From: an uncultured Aureispira sp.
GTDB taxonomy: Bacteria > Bacteroidota > Bacteroidia > Chitinophagales > Saprospiraceae
DNA length: 42,844 bases
Reading direction: 5' to 3'
Assembly: GCA_905480485.1 (NCBI GenBank)
Contig: CAJQQM010000066.1
Coordinates: 1-42,844 of the forward strand
Shown here: piece after piece, positions 1 to 9,912 of the stretch
How positions within the stretch are numbered: position 1 is the first letter of the stretch
How the letters are laid out: each line of letters opens with the position of its first letter
Translations under genes and position numbers: made by a program
The notes under the pieces: generated by a model
Told to the model about the DNA's origin: nothing
Seen by the model: only the letters and a program-made list of their open reading frames with translations
Database searches by the model: none

Positions 1-7
1 TATTAGC

Positions 8-613
8 TTATTTAGATTTTGAAAAGTCGAGATCTTTAGCTGTATAAAGTTGGCCATTGAGTTCAAATTTATATTGTTTTTGCTTGTCTGTTTCCGAAAC
101 TGTCGAAACGAGCTTCAAATGCACATTTACATCTTCACGGATAGCCCTCATTTTGTGTAGTAGTTGCTGTAGTTCTTCTTCGGATACAGAACGAGCACGC
201 ACCATATCTTCGTCAATATCTTTATACAAAGACGACTGATCATTCATAACAAAATAGTCGGGCGTAGAAATACTTATTTCGATATTTTCTTGAAAAGGAG
301 CTCCATTGAGCTTTAGTGGCACCTCTAAATTCGGCGCATCTACAAAATAATCCCCTTCGATTATTTTGCCATCTAATTCGTAGCGACCGGCTTCCATAAG
401 GGCGTCAATGACTTCGGGTGGGATACCTGCTTCTATTACTATATCAATTCGTATACCTCCAAATTCCCAAGCCTCGTGTTTGATTAAATTATTGGGTACT
501 TTGATTTTTATGTTTTGACACTTTTGCGGATTTAGTGTACGCACCTGTGTTTGCTTTTGCGCCTGAATTTGAGCAAAACAAAACAAACATACTATTAGCG
601 ATAAGAACTTCAT
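8..613 (-). CDS. secreted hypothetical protein, 201 aa
   Basis: I do not recognise the family. The protein opens with a Lys-containing hydrophobic signal peptide (about residues 1-19) that ends in Gln-Ala-Gln, the usual signal-peptidase I pattern in Bacteroidota, so it is probably periplasmic or surface-exposed. The mature part is soluble-looking and charged, with no membrane segment, no lipobox and no type IX sorting tail. An acidic stretch around residues 125-150 is predicted by eye to be helical. The ATG start is followed directly by the signal peptide, which supports it. The gene lies 132 bp downstream of the Asp-box protein on the same strand, but a strong hairpin separates the two, so it is probably transcribed on its own. 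It is complete at the window edge: the stop codon lies at positions 8-10. Confidence 0.75.
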   Translation of the reverse strand: MKFLSLIVCLFCFAQIQAQKQTQVRTLNPQKCQNIKIKVPNNLIKHEAWEFGGIRIDIVIEAGIPPEVIDALMEAGRYELDGKIIEGDYFVDAPNLEVPLKLNGAPFQENIEISISTPDYFVMNDQSSLYKDIDEDMVRARSVSEEELQQLLHKMRAIREDVNVHLKLVSTVSETDKQKQYKFELNGQLYTAKDLDFSKSK

Positions 614-695
614 AATTATGTGATTTAGTGGAACATAGAAACTTTAATAAAAATAATCAAATTATTGAAAAATTAATACTTTTCATTGGCTAATT

Positions 696-737
696 CCTAA
701 AAAGGGCTCTTTGAATACATTAAGAGACCTTTTTAGG
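696..737 (-). terminator. long stem-loop, probable terminator of the Asp-box gene
   Basis: Two 16-base arms (696-711 and 722-737) are complementary except for one mismatch and enclose a 10-base loop. The outer part of the stem is A-rich on one arm and T-rich on the other, and it starts 8 bases past the stop codon of the minus-strand gene ending at 746. This is a good candidate for transcription termination before the next minus-strand gene. The T run lies within the stem rather than after it, so efficiency is uncertain. Confidence 0.6.
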
Positions 738-745
738 AACTTTGG

Positions 746-3700
746 CTAAGGTTCTAGCCAGATAATATCGACCATTTTTTGTCTAAACATTTCATTAAAG
801 CCTTTGATATCTTCTTCCAAAATTGCTTTGAATTTGTTAATATTTAGATCAATCTGATTAAATAACTCATCTCGAACTGCAATTGCTTGATCGGTTGGAG
901 GATAATCTCCATAGGATAACGCATTTAGATGGCCTAATTTATTATTAAGTCGAATCGGGAAATTTAAAGGATCTTGTGGGCTTCTGTTTTTAGTTTGATA
1001 CAATGCATTTTCTACCACGGTTAGGGTAGAATCAATGCCTTTAGCAAGCATCTGTAAATCGCTGAAAGTCGAATCTGCGTTGATGCGTACTTTTAGTGTT
1101 TTAAGCTGTTTACGAACCGCACGAATATCGATTATCGTCTGATGTGTTTCAGATAATTTATCGCGCATAGCGGCAACAAACTCAAATTGAGCTTTCAAGT
1201 CATCAAGGCTCGCTTCTGAAAGTGGGTCATTTTCAATTTTAAATTTTGTAGAATCACAAGTTCCATCAACACAGAACAATGCCTTATAATTACCTGGCAA
1301 AGCCTTAGGGCCCGCCATTGACGCCCAAAAATTAATCATGCCTGGAAATGTTTTGGCTGAAGGATAGTTGAGGTTCCAACTAAAAATACCTGCGCCCTGC
1401 TGCACTTTCATTTTATTAGCCTTGTCGCTAGCCGATGTACTAAAATGACGGCAAGTATCCCCTTTTTCATCTGTAATAATCATCTCTACAGAACAGCTGT
1501 CAGGATCCACTGCTAAATAATAATGCAACTGCAAACCCGCAGCATGATTGACGCCACTTCCCTTTACCTTGGTATTTTGACCACCATCCATTCGATAAAC
1601 TGTTGCCGGCTGAAATAAGTGATGGCTTTTTTGTAAAATACTATTTTGCGCTTGTTGAACTACATTGATATTATCTAATATCCAAAGTGAACGACCTTGA
1701 GTAGCGACAATAAGGTCTTCGTCTTTGAGCGTCATGTCAGTGATTGGAACAATAGGAAGGTTTAATTGTAATGATTCCCAATTTGCCCCATTATTGAACG
1801 AAATATAAACCCCCGTTTCCGTCCCGGCATAGAGCAAGCCCTCTCTATTTTTGTCGGCACGAATAACCCGTGTAAAATGTTCAGGTTGGATGCCATTGTT
1901 AATTTCTACCCAGTCTTGTCCATAGTTTTGTGTATAGTATAAATAGGGTTTAAAATCTCCCATTTTATAGCGTGTCCCAGCCACATAAAGCCCTCCGTCG
2001 TGAAAAGGATCGGCTTCTATTGAATTGATCAACATCCACTTAGGCATAGATTCAGGCGTTACGTCTTTCCAATTTTTCCCTCCATCTTTAGATAAATGAA
2101 TTAATCCATCATCCGACCCTGTCCACAGAACGCCCGCTACACGGGGGGATTCACAAGCCGCAAAAATAGTACAATAATATTCTACCGATGTATTATCTTG
2201 TGTAATTGGCCCTCCTGAAGAAAGCTGCTTTGAAGAATCATTACGACTTAGGTCGGGACTAATCGTTTCCCAAGATTGCCCTTCGTTGTAGCTAACATGT
2301 AAATGATTGGAAGCCGTGTATAGTTTTTTGGGATTGTGTGGACTAAAAAACAGCGGGAAGTTCCATTGAAATCGATATTTCATATCCTCTGCACCATGCC
2401 CCATAGGGTTGTCGGGCCAAACACTAATAGCCCTCGATTGCCCATTTTTATGATTTTTACGTTGAAGATAGCCGTCATAACAGCCGCCGTATACAATATC
2501 AGCATCAAGGGGATCGACGGCAATATGTCCACATTCACAACCTGCTGTGGATTCCCAGTCTTTATCGCTAATTGACCAGCCTTTGGTTCGGTGCGGTATA
2601 CGTACAGTAGAATTGTCTTGCTGTGCTGCATAAATTCGATAGGGAAAATGATGGTCCGTCGTCACTCGATAGAATTGTGCTGTTGCCTGATTGTAGTAGG
2701 TCGACCAGGTTTGGCCACCATCGTAGCTAACTTGTGCGCCACCATCGTCTCCTATAATCATTCTTTTGTTGTTGGTAGGATCGATCCACAAATCGTGATG
2801 ATCCCCATGAGGAGCATTAAACTGCTTAAACGTTTTGCCTCCATCGTCCGATCGGTGATAGCGAACATTAAGCACATACACCCTGTCTTCGTTCTCTGAA
2901 TCGGCATATATTCGGGTGTAGTACCATGCTCGTTGACGTAAATTTCGGGCCTCGTTTGTTTTGGTCCAGCTTAGGCCAGCATCATCAGAGCGAAACACCC
3001 CGCCAGTCTTAGACTCTACAATAGCCCACAAGCGCTGTGAGTTGACCGGTGAAACGGTGATTCCAATGATACCCAAGGTGTCGGTAGGCAAGCCAGGATT
3101 AGCGGTAAGTTCGGTCCAAGTTTCGCCACTATCACTGCTTTTCCAGATACCACAACCTTGTCCACCTGAAGATAAGCTGTAAGGAGTACGTTGAATCCGC
3201 CAAGTAGTAGCGTAAAGAATTCTTGGATTGCTCGGATCAATCACTAGATCGACGGCCCCTACACTATCGTTGACAAACAAAACCTGTTGCCAGGAATCTC
3301 CCCCATCCACAGATTTGTAAACTCCCCGTTGCTTATTTGGTTTAAAAAGATTGCCCATAGATGCAGCAAAAACAATATTATGATTGCTCGGATGAACGCG
3401 TACACGGGCTATATGTCTTGACTTTTTCAAGCCTTTCTGCTGCCAGGTTTTGCCAGCATCTTCACTCTTCCAAATACCATACCCTATTGATACGTTACCA
3501 CGAACTGTCTTTTCGCCGCCGCCTACATATAGTACATTTTGATCCGATTTACTTACTTCGATCGCTCCAATTGAACCACCAAAATAACCATCAGAAATAT
3601 TGTCCCAAGACCTGCCTCCATCGCTTGTTTTCCAAACACCACCACCTGTCGAACCAAAATAGAATAAATTAGGTTGACCAACTACACTTGTTACAGCGCA

Positions 3701-3847
3701 GGAACGACCGCCTCTAAAAGGACCTATATTTCTCCATTGCAGGGTATCGTACAAACGCTGATCTACAGAACTTGGATATTTTTTTTGGGCTGAAGTGTCT
3801 AGAGAAAAAGCCAAAACAATCCATAAAACAAACCATAACTTATGCAT
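746..3847 (-). CDS. secreted sortilin/Vps10-like Asp-box (BNR) repeat protein
   Basis: This 1033-residue protein has a signal peptide (residues 1-20, ending Ser-Ala-Gln) followed by about eleven Asp-box turns of the S-x-D-x-G-x-x-W type, for example STGGGVWKTSDGGRSW near residue 67, SEDAGKTW, SVDGGDSW, SSDSGETW and SKDGGKNW. Asp-boxes mark beta-propeller blades, and this arrangement matches the sortilin N-terminal (Vps10) family that is widespread and multi-copy in Bacteroidota. The last 300 residues contain an Ig-like region and a helical tail and lack Asp-boxes. Members have been annotated loosely as glycosyl hydrolases, but no sialidase catalytic residues can be assigned here, so I infer a binding or scaffold role at the cell surface. 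There is no type IX sorting tail and no lipobox. The ATG is immediately upstream of the signal peptide. A perfect match to the Bacteroidota -7 box lies on the minus strand at 3940-3947, but without a convincing -33 box. Confidence 0.88.
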   Translation of the reverse strand: MHKLWFVLWIVLAFSLDTSAQKKYPSSVDQRLYDTLQWRNIGPFRGGRSCAVTSVVGQPNLFYFGSTGGGVWKTSDGGRSWDNISDGYFGGSIGAIEVSKSDQNVLYVGGGEKTVRGNVSIGYGIWKSEDAGKTWQQKGLKKSRHIARVRVHPSNHNIVFAASMGNLFKPNKQRGVYKSVDGGDSWQQVLFVNDSVGAVDLVIDPSNPRILYATTWRIQRTPYSLSSGGQGCGIWKSSDSGETWTELTANPGLPTDTLGIIGITVSPVNSQRLWAIVESKTGGVFRSDDAGLSWTKTNEARNLRQRAWYYTRIYADSENEDRVYVLNVRYHRSDDGGKTFKQFNAPHGDHHDLWIDPTNNKRMIIGDDGGAQVSYDGGQTWSTYYNQATAQFYRVTTDHHFPYRIYAAQQDNSTVRIPHRTKGWSISDKDWESTAGCECGHIAVDPLDADIVYGGCYDGYLQRKNHKNGQSRAISVWPDNPMGHGAEDMKYRFQWNFPLFFSPHNPKKLYTASNHLHVSYNEGQSWETISPDLSRNDSSKQLSSGGPITQDNTSVEYYCTIFAACESPRVAGVLWTGSDDGLIHLSKDGGKNWKDVTPESMPKWMLINSIEADPFHDGGLYVAGTRYKMGDFKPYLYYTQNYGQDWVEINNGIQPEHFTRVIRADKNREGLLYAGTETGVYISFNNGANWESLQLNLPIVPITDMTLKDEDLIVATQGRSLWILDNINVVQQAQNSILQKSHHLFQPATVYRMDGGQNTKVKGSGVNHAAGLQLHYYLAVDPDSCSVEMIITDEKGDTCRHFSTSASDKANKMKVQQGAGIFSWNLNYPSAKTFPGMINFWASMAGPKALPGNYKALFCVDGTCDSTKFKIENDPLSEASLDDLKAQFEFVAAMRDKLSETHQTIIDIRAVRKQLKTLKVRINADSTFSDLQMLAKGIDSTLTVVENALYQTKNRSPQDPLNFPIRLNNKLGHLNALSYGDYPPTDQAIAVRDELFNQIDLNINKFKAILEEDIKGFNEMFRQKMVDIIWLEP

Positions 3848-4011
3848 ATTTTTTTATTTTTAAAGAGGTCTAAATAATTGCTAGAATTTGATTAGGCGAA
3901 GCAGCGCTTACCGTGATTCAGTCTAGGGATACCAATTTACAAAATTAAGAATTGCGAATTAGAAAAGCAGGTATAAATATAGTATATTCGTCCTAGAAAA
4001 TTCAATAAATA

Positions 4012-5034
4012 ATGGCCAAGGCAAAATCTTTATCATTTCATCAAATAATGGCAAGTCTTCAAAAGAAAGAATACTTTCCAATCTATTTCCTACATGGTGA
4101 AGAGAGTTTTTATATTGACGAACTTTGCAACCACATCGAAGCGAATGCCTTAGATGAATCAGCAAAAGCATTTAATCAAACCATTCTTTACGGCAAAGAT
4201 ATTGATTACAAAACAGTTTTAGACTCCGCCCGTCGATATCCTGTAATGTCCGACAAGCAAGTCGTTATCATCAAAGAAGCTCAAGAACTCAAAACATTAG
4301 ATAAACTTGAAGCTTATTTCGAGCAGCCACTTGACAGTACGATTTTGGTTTTTGCGCACAAGCACAAAAAACTCGACGGTCGAAAAAAATATGCCAGTAT
4401 CCTAAAAAAATCGGCTAAAACTTGTCTTTTTGAATCCAAACCACTCTATGAAAATCAAGTGCCCAACTGGATAAACAACTACCTTAAAGACAGAAATATT
4501 CACATCAAACCTGCAGCTACTTCTTTATTGGCCGAATACTTAGGGACGAATCTGTCTAAAATATCGAATGAGTTAAACAAGTTGACCCTTAATTTGCCTA
4601 AAGGTGGAGCTATTGACAAAAATATCATTCAACGAAACATAGGCATCAGCAAAGACTTCAATGTTTTTGAGCTTCAAAATGCCTTGGGTAAAAGAGATCA
4701 ATTTAAAAGTTTTTTGATTGTAAAATATTTTATTGCCAATCCCAAAAATCATCCCTTACCTATGATTACCGCTACACTATACAATTATTTTAGTAAAGTG
4801 TACATTTGCCAATCTATGTTAAGGAGTTCTAATCAAGATATAGCGACTACTTTAAGCGTCAATAAGTTTTTTGTCGGAGACTATATAAATGCTGCACGTC
4901 AGTACGACCGTGCGCAACTAGAGAATGTAATTGCGACCCTCAAAGATTATGACCTTCGTTCTAAAGGAGTTAATAATGTTAATTTTACTCCCGGTGAATT
5001 GTTACGAGAAATGATTATTAAAATTTTAGCGTAA
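4012..5034 (+). CDS. holA: DNA polymerase III subunit delta
   Basis: The 340-residue product matches HolA in length and organisation. The N-terminal AAA+-like domain begins with the family signature around residues 20-32 (YFLHGEESFYIDEL), followed by the delta middle domain and an all-helical C-terminal domain that ends in the typical segment Phe-Thr-Pro-Gly-Glu-Leu-Leu. Delta opens the sliding clamp as part of the clamp loader during replication; unlike the motor subunits it lacks a functional P-loop, and none is seen here. It is divergent from the Asp-box gene (164 bp between starts), and the FAD enzyme follows 90 bp downstream on the same strand. The ATG start at 4012 is followed by a short lysine-rich segment and looks right for the family. 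Confidence 0.93.
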   Translation: MAKAKSLSFHQIMASLQKKEYFPIYFLHGEESFYIDELCNHIEANALDESAKAFNQTILYGKDIDYKTVLDSARRYPVMSDKQVVIIKEAQELKTLDKLEAYFEQPLDSTILVFAHKHKKLDGRKKYASILKKSAKTCLFESKPLYENQVPNWINNYLKDRNIHIKPAATSLLAEYLGTNLSKISNELNKLTLNLPKGGAIDKNIIQRNIGISKDFNVFELQNALGKRDQFKSFLIVKYFIANPKNHPLPMITATLYNYFSKVYICQSMLRSSNQDIATTLSVNKFFVGDYINAARQYDRAQLENVIATLKDYDLRSKGVNNVNFTPGELLREMIIKILA

Positions 5035-5124
5035 TCACCACTTAATAAAGTAAAAATTATCGATACATGTCTAATACGCACGTCCATCTAATCTTAATTC
5101 AAATCAACTTTTAATCCTTTACAG

Positions 5125-6255
5125 ATGAATTTAAGCTATTGGGAATACCAATCTTTTTTCAAAGATATTGATGTACTCGTAGTTGGCAGTGGAATTGTAG
5201 GCTTAAATGCCGCAATAACTATTCAAGAAAAACATCCTTCCAAAAAGGTGATTATTGCAGAACGAGGAACACTTCCAACGGGTGCTAGTACCAAGAATGC
5301 TGGTTTTTCCTGTTTTGGCTCGGTATCAGAACTTATAGACGACTTAAAAGGTCAGTCTGAAGATCTTGTATGGTCCGTTTTGGAAAAACGTTGGCTAGGT
5401 CTTCAGCGCTTAAAACAACGTATCGGTACAGAGAGTATGGATTATTTTCAGCACGGAAATTTTGAGGTGTTTGGCGAACAAGATCAAGCTTTATATCAAG
5501 CTTGTCAAGCGCATATAGCCCCTTTTAATCGACAAATAGAAGCTATTACGGGCGTCAAAAACACCTTTGCAACGGCTCATGAAAAAATTAAGGATTTTGG
5601 CCTTGCCCACAGTCAACAGCTTATCTGGAACCAATCAGAGGGCCAAATCAATACGGGTAAAATGATGCAACAGCTGTTAAAGCTCGCTCGGGAAAAAGGG
5701 ATTGAAATATATAACGGATTGAGCATTGTGGCCATCGAAGAAACGGCGCATTGTGTTCAGGTTAAAACTACTCAAGGTTGGTCATTTCAGAGTCAACAAG
5801 TAATAGTTGCTACCAACGGATTTGCGCAGCAACTATTGCCTAATTTAGCGATTAAGCCTGCCCGAAACCAGGTATTGATCACCGAGCCCATAAAAGGCCT
5901 CAAACTCAAAGGCTGTTTCCATTATTTACGCGGCTATGTGTATTTTAGAGACATCGATAATCGTGTATTGTTAGGGGGGGCTAGACACCTAGATAAAGCC
6001 GGCGAAACAACCGACCAATTTGGATTTTCAGAAAAAATACAAGACTATCTAATCGATATTTTAAAGCATATTATTGTTCCTTATCAAAAGGTAGAAATTA
6101 GTCGATGGTGGAGTGGTATTTTAGGAGTAGGGACCGCGAAGAATCCGATCATTGAACGGGTATCTGATCGCCTAGTCGTAGCTGCTAGAATGGGAGGAAT
6201 GGGTATTGCTATTGGTTCACTTGTTGGTGAAGAAGGTGCAGCATTACTCGACTAG
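5125..6255 (+). CDS. FAD-dependent oxidoreductase of the DAO (D-amino-acid/amine oxidase) family
   Basis: The 376-residue protein has a Rossmann FAD-binding motif near the N-terminus (VVGSGIVGLNAA, Gly21/Gly23/Gly26). Next comes the GAST-K-NAG segment typical of DAO-fold enzymes of the gamma-glutamylputrescine oxidase/sarcosine oxidase type, and a C-terminal FAD-contact region with Trp-Trp-Ser-Gly and Gly-Met-Gly-Ile-Ala. Such enzymes oxidise a C-N bond of an amino acid or amine with transfer of electrons to FAD and usually to oxygen; the substrate cannot be read from the sequence. No signal peptide is present, so it is cytoplasmic. It follows holA by 90 bp and converges on the NAD(P)H-hydrate repair gene with 16 bp between stop codons. 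No catabolic partners lie alongside, which leaves its pathway open. Confidence 0.88.
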   Translation: MNLSYWEYQSFFKDIDVLVVGSGIVGLNAAITIQEKHPSKKVIIAERGTLPTGASTKNAGFSCFGSVSELIDDLKGQSEDLVWSVLEKRWLGLQRLKQRIGTESMDYFQHGNFEVFGEQDQALYQACQAHIAPFNRQIEAITGVKNTFATAHEKIKDFGLAHSQQLIWNQSEGQINTGKMMQQLLKLAREKGIEIYNGLSIVAIEETAHCVQVKTTQGWSFQSQQVIVATNGFAQQLLPNLAIKPARNQVLITEPIKGLKLKGCFHYLRGYVYFRDIDNRVLLGGARHLDKAGETTDQFGFSEKIQDYLIDILKHIIVPYQKVEISRWWSGILGVGTAKNPIIERVSDRLVVAARMGGMGIAIGSLVGEEGAALLD

Positions 6256-6271
6256 AAGATACTATTACTAC

Positions 6272-7792
6272 TTAAGAATTTGAAATCTGCATAAAACTCT
6301 TACCTAGGTAGCGTACAAGATCGCCGGAAGTAAGGCTTTCTTCACTTTGTTCAGCAGCAGCGATATCCCCCGCTAAACCGTGAATATATACCCCCAAAAG
6401 ACAGGCCTCTAAAGGATTGTACTCTTGGGCAAGCAAGCCTGTAAGGATACCGGTTAGCACATCACCTGAACCGGCCGTACCCATACCCGGATTACCTGTT
6501 GAATTAAAATAACAAGTGCCATCAGGAGTAGCTATACAAGTATTCGCTCCTTTTAAAATGATATACACGCCAAATTCTTGTGCTTTCGATCGCTGTAATT
6601 GATTGCGTTCAAAATTGTCAGAGGCCCTGCCAAACATCCGTTCAAATTCTTTAGGATGGGGAGTGAGAATCGAACCTTTTGGGATATATTCAAACCAATC
6701 GGGACTTTGACCTAAGATATTTAACGCATCTGCATCCAATACAGTTGGTTTGTCCATATGCTTTAATAAATAACACAAGGCATTCCGGGTTCTGTTTTTG
6801 GTACTTAAACCACAGCCAATTGCTATAGTAGTATACTTTGGCAAATCATACACTTTGGTAAATATAAATCGGTCTTCGTCTAAACTAACCATTGCCTCGG
6901 GTACTGAGGTTTGCATTACTTCATAGCCGCAAGTCGGTACATGAACGGTCACCAAGCCGACACCGGCGCGAAGGCAGGCTTTGGTTGCCAAAATAGCGGC
7001 TCCCATTTTGCCGTAGCTGCCCATTATCAAAAGTGCATGGCCAAAAACGCCTTTGTGGGCAAATTTGTCCCTACGTTTGTATATTTGCTTAACCAAATTA
7101 GCTGTTAAATAAAAATAAGGAGAATCAGCTGATTCTATGAACTTTTGGTTGAGACCAATCGATTCATACACAAAGTTACCAACGCAATGGTAGTTTTCTG
7201 GAAAGAAAAAAGACAACTTGGGAAATTCGAAAGCAAAGGTATAATCTGCCTCAATACAAGTACCCGTTGTAGGCATGTCCGAAAATACTCCAGTGGGTAT
7301 ATCCACTGCAATCATCGTATTGCTGCATTCGTTCAGAAAGCTTAATATCTCCGCCATTTCATCGACCACGGGGCGACTCAAGCCCGATCCTAAAATAGCA
7401 TCAATCAAAATTTCTTCTTCTCCAAACACAGGCATTTCATCAACAGATTGCACGTAATTAAGGCTTATCTTACCCAAGTCTTTTAGTTGGTGAACCCGTT
7501 CAAGGTTGGTTTTGAAATCATCTGTTTTTTTGTCGGACAAATCTAAAACAAAGACAGCAACATCATAGGATTTGTCGACCAACTGACGAGCAATCGACAT
7601 ACCGTCTCCCCCGTTGTTGCCCTTTCCACAAATTACACTAACCATTTCGTTTTTTGGTAAAGGGAACTTTTGGACAAACCAATCGACAAAAGCTTTGCTT
7701 GCTCTTTCCATGAGATCAATGGACAATATAGGTTCATTGCTAATGGTGTAAGCATCGGCTTCCCTGGTTTGCTGTGTTGATAAAATTTTCAT
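6272..7792 (-). CDS. nnr: bifunctional NAD(P)H-hydrate epimerase / ADP-dependent dehydratase
   Basis: At 506 residues this is the usual fused form. The N-terminal YjeF epimerase domain (about 1-215) contains the nucleotide loop GKGNNGGDG at residues 56-64. The C-terminal ribokinase-like dehydratase (about 230-500) shows the Gly-Ser-Tyr-Gly-Lys-Met-Gly-Ala segment, DADALN, TPHPKEF and GSGDVLTG. The enzyme repairs the damaged hydrates NADHX and NADPHX: the epimerase interconverts the R and S forms and the dehydratase restores NAD(P)H from the S form. It is cytoplasmic, with all expected motifs intact. The ATG start directly precedes the conserved opening Met-Lys-Ile-Leu-Ser. It lies 227 bp after the UbiD-family gene on the same strand, so it may have its own promoter. 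Confidence 0.95.
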   Translation of the reverse strand: MKILSTQQTREADAYTISNEPILSIDLMERASKAFVDWFVQKFPLPKNEMVSVICGKGNNGGDGMSIARQLVDKSYDVAVFVLDLSDKKTDDFKTNLERVHQLKDLGKISLNYVQSVDEMPVFGEEEILIDAILGSGLSRPVVDEMAEILSFLNECSNTMIAVDIPTGVFSDMPTTGTCIEADYTFAFEFPKLSFFFPENYHCVGNFVYESIGLNQKFIESADSPYFYLTANLVKQIYKRRDKFAHKGVFGHALLIMGSYGKMGAAILATKACLRAGVGLVTVHVPTCGYEVMQTSVPEAMVSLDEDRFIFTKVYDLPKYTTIAIGCGLSTKNRTRNALCYLLKHMDKPTVLDADALNILGQSPDWFEYIPKGSILTPHPKEFERMFGRASDNFERNQLQRSKAQEFGVYIILKGANTCIATPDGTCYFNSTGNPGMGTAGSGDVLTGILTGLLAQEYNPLEACLLGVYIHGLAGDIAAAEQSEESLTSGDLVRYLGKSFMQISNS

Positions 7793-7920
7793 AGTAGAAT
7801 TGCTGGATATAAGGATTAAAAACTAGGCGAAATCATTGTTTGGAAGCTGTAACCGGCTACAAAAAAAAGAAAGAAACACTGTGCAAGCCACTACCATTAG
7901 CTTCCGTCGTATAGTAAATG

Positions 7921-7953
7921 TGTTGTTGAATACGAGTCTAAAATACAACAACA
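7921..7953. repeat. 8-bp inverted repeat in the nnr leader region
   Basis: The arms TGTTGTTG (7921-7928) and CAACAACA (7946-7953) are exact reverse complements around a 17-base spacer. They lie about 130-160 bp upstream of the nnr start, in a 227-bp gap with no supported gene. Function is unknown; simple low-complexity arms of this length can occur by chance. Confidence 0.3.
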
Positions 7954-8019
7954 ATATAAGAATCCTACCCTTTATTTTAGTACAGAATTTTCTTTTTTTT
8001 AGATAATTCAAAAAAATTA

Positions 8020-9861
8020 TTAAGTTTTGGAGCTAATACTACCATATAGAGAACCTCCTTTTCTAAACAACTTATCGACTTGTTGACTGACTTTTTTGTC
8101 AACAATTAGGGGCGGGGCATGATGCGGCTTGACACGTGCATCTATGATTAAGGACCGACAACCCCAATGTTTGTTATCATAAAAACTATCTAAACCGTGC
8201 AAATCATAAGAGGGGTTAGAACGGGTAAAGGTAACCCAAACAAAATTGTTGAGGGTTTGGCACAAAAAAGAGGCATCCTCCGTAAGAACAATCATTGGGA
8301 TGTGCTCAAAATCATCGGCCGAAAGAGCAGCTTTGAGTTGTTCAATATCGTTTAAAGCAGTTTTTCGATCGTTATAGCTCGGACTTTGCAAGGCCAATAT
8401 TCCTTTTTGGACAAACTGTGGGTTAGAGAAACCCGCAGGCAGCTTTAAGTTGGAGGGTAAACTTGCCTTGAGGGTTCTTTTAGGGGCACCACAGCAAGCA
8501 ACGACTACTTTAGACCCTTGATTCCAACCCTCTCCAGAATAATCAAGCGTATCAATAGTGGTTTTGGTTTGAAAATGCAAATCCCTAGACAAATCGATGC
8601 GTTCCAGTAGATGGTGAAAATATTTTCGTACATCGTGTGTATCTAGACTAGGGTCATCGGCTTGGTCTGCTATAAATAAATATTTAGCCAAAGAAGTTTG
8701 CCCTTTTCCGAGTAAATGGTTGGCAATCGTTAACAATTCTTCCGGCTTCTGCTCTCTAAAAGGCATATAACGTTCGCTGCCTATAGCCAACAACAAAGGA
8801 TGTACCCCGGCTGCATCCACCGCATTGACATCTATGAGACCCGGAAATTCTTGAGGGGCCAATTCTTTGACCAATTCATGAATTAGATAACCAAAACTAG
8901 AGTCTTCTGCAGGAGGCCGACCGACCACTGTAAAGTGCCATATAGCATCTTTGCGATGGTATACATTATCTACTTTCATTACAGGAAATTCATGCGCCAA
9001 ACTGTAGTAACCTAAATGGTCGCCGAAGGGGCCTTCCATTTTCTTTTTATCTTTTAAAACAGTGCCAGTAATGCAAAAATCAGCATCTGCAGAGAGAGTA
9101 TAGCCGTCTTGTTGAAAGTAACGAAAAGGACGGCCGTTGAGTAAGCCCGCGAACGTAAGTTCTGATAAGTTTTCGGGCAATGGCATGATAGCCGAAAACG
9201 CATTAGAAGGTGGCCCCCCTACAAATATTGATACTTTGAATGCCTCCGATGAATTGTTGTAGGCTTTGTGATGAACACCAATACCTCGATGAAGTTGATA
9301 GTGCAGCCCAATTTCTTCATTCATAGAATAATCATTGCCAGACAATTGTATTCGATACATCCCTAAGTTGGACTTCATGATATCTTTGGAATCGGGCCCC
9401 ATAGAAAACACTTGCGGTAAGGTAACAAATGCTCCACCATCGTCGGGCCAAGATTTGACCTGTGGCAATTGATCAATACTAGTTTTGCCAAAGGCTATAG
9501 GCCTAGAGAACCTTGCTTTGCGCGGTAATCCTGACAGGGCGTGAAACGGTGATAATAAATAACGAGATGGCTTTTTGATCAACTGAATTGGGTCAATCTT
9601 GAGTTCTATAATTTTTTGGACCTTCTCTAACTCGTTTCGAAATAAAAATCGGGTACGATCAAAGGTTCCATACAAATTGGATAAAGCAGGGAAAGGACTT
9701 CCCTTCACATTTTCAAAAAGCAATGCAGGACCTCCTGACTCAAAAAAACGGCGATGAATTTCGGCCATCTCCAAATTAGGGTCTACCTCGTCTTTGATTC
9801 TTAACAACATCCCGTGTTTTTCTAAATCCTTTGCGCAGTGTGCCAAACTTTTATATCCCAT
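8020..9861 (-). CDS. UbiD family decarboxylase (prenylated-FMN dependent)
   Basis: The 613-residue protein carries the UbiD core: the arginine of the Met-Tyr-Arg-Ile-Gln segment (Arg170), the histidine-rich prFMN region Leu-His-Tyr-Gln-Leu-His-Arg-Gly around 186-193, and the acidic motif EGPFGD followed by GYYS (Glu276, Asp281). The family uses prenylated FMN to decarboxylate aromatic or alpha,beta-unsaturated acids reversibly. In bacteria without ubiquinone, long UbiD proteins of this type are commonly assigned to quinone biosynthesis, so a role in menaquinone formation is a reasonable inference but unproven here. No ubiX-like prenyltransferase gene, needed to make the cofactor, is in the window. 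It stands alone on the minus strand. A perfect Bacteroidota -7 box lies 52 bp upstream of the ATG. Confidence 0.9.
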   Translation of the reverse strand: MGYKSLAHCAKDLEKHGMLLRIKDEVDPNLEMAEIHRRFFESGGPALLFENVKGSPFPALSNLYGTFDRTRFLFRNELEKVQKIIELKIDPIQLIKKPSRYLLSPFHALSGLPRKARFSRPIAFGKTSIDQLPQVKSWPDDGGAFVTLPQVFSMGPDSKDIMKSNLGMYRIQLSGNDYSMNEEIGLHYQLHRGIGVHHKAYNNSSEAFKVSIFVGGPPSNAFSAIMPLPENLSELTFAGLLNGRPFRYFQQDGYTLSADADFCITGTVLKDKKKMEGPFGDHLGYYSLAHEFPVMKVDNVYHRKDAIWHFTVVGRPPAEDSSFGYLIHELVKELAPQEFPGLIDVNAVDAAGVHPLLLAIGSERYMPFREQKPEELLTIANHLLGKGQTSLAKYLFIADQADDPSLDTHDVRKYFHHLLERIDLSRDLHFQTKTTIDTLDYSGEGWNQGSKVVVACCGAPKRTLKASLPSNLKLPAGFSNPQFVQKGILALQSPSYNDRKTALNDIEQLKAALSADDFEHIPMIVLTEDASFLCQTLNNFVWVTFTRSNPSYDLHGLDSFYDNKHWGCRSLIIDARVKPHHAPPLIVDKKVSQQVDKLFRKGGSLYGSISSKT

Positions 9862-9912
9862 AAATTTATTATATATTTCCGAATGCTAAATCAATGTGGT
9901 ATTCTTTCTAAA

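Noticed and set aside
3959-4171. 70-codon minus-strand open frame over the holA start
   Set aside because: It lies mostly antisense to holA and shows no family features.
7823-8011. 62-codon open frame on the minus strand between the UbiD-family gene and nnr
   Set aside because: It is very AT-rich, hydrophobic by composition, resembles no family and has no conserved motif; most likely chance.
8020-9861. Asp in place of the second Glu of the UbiD acidic motif as a possible defect
   Set aside because: From memory of the family, E. coli-type UbiD proteins carry the same EGPFGD sequence, so it is normal for this subgroup.
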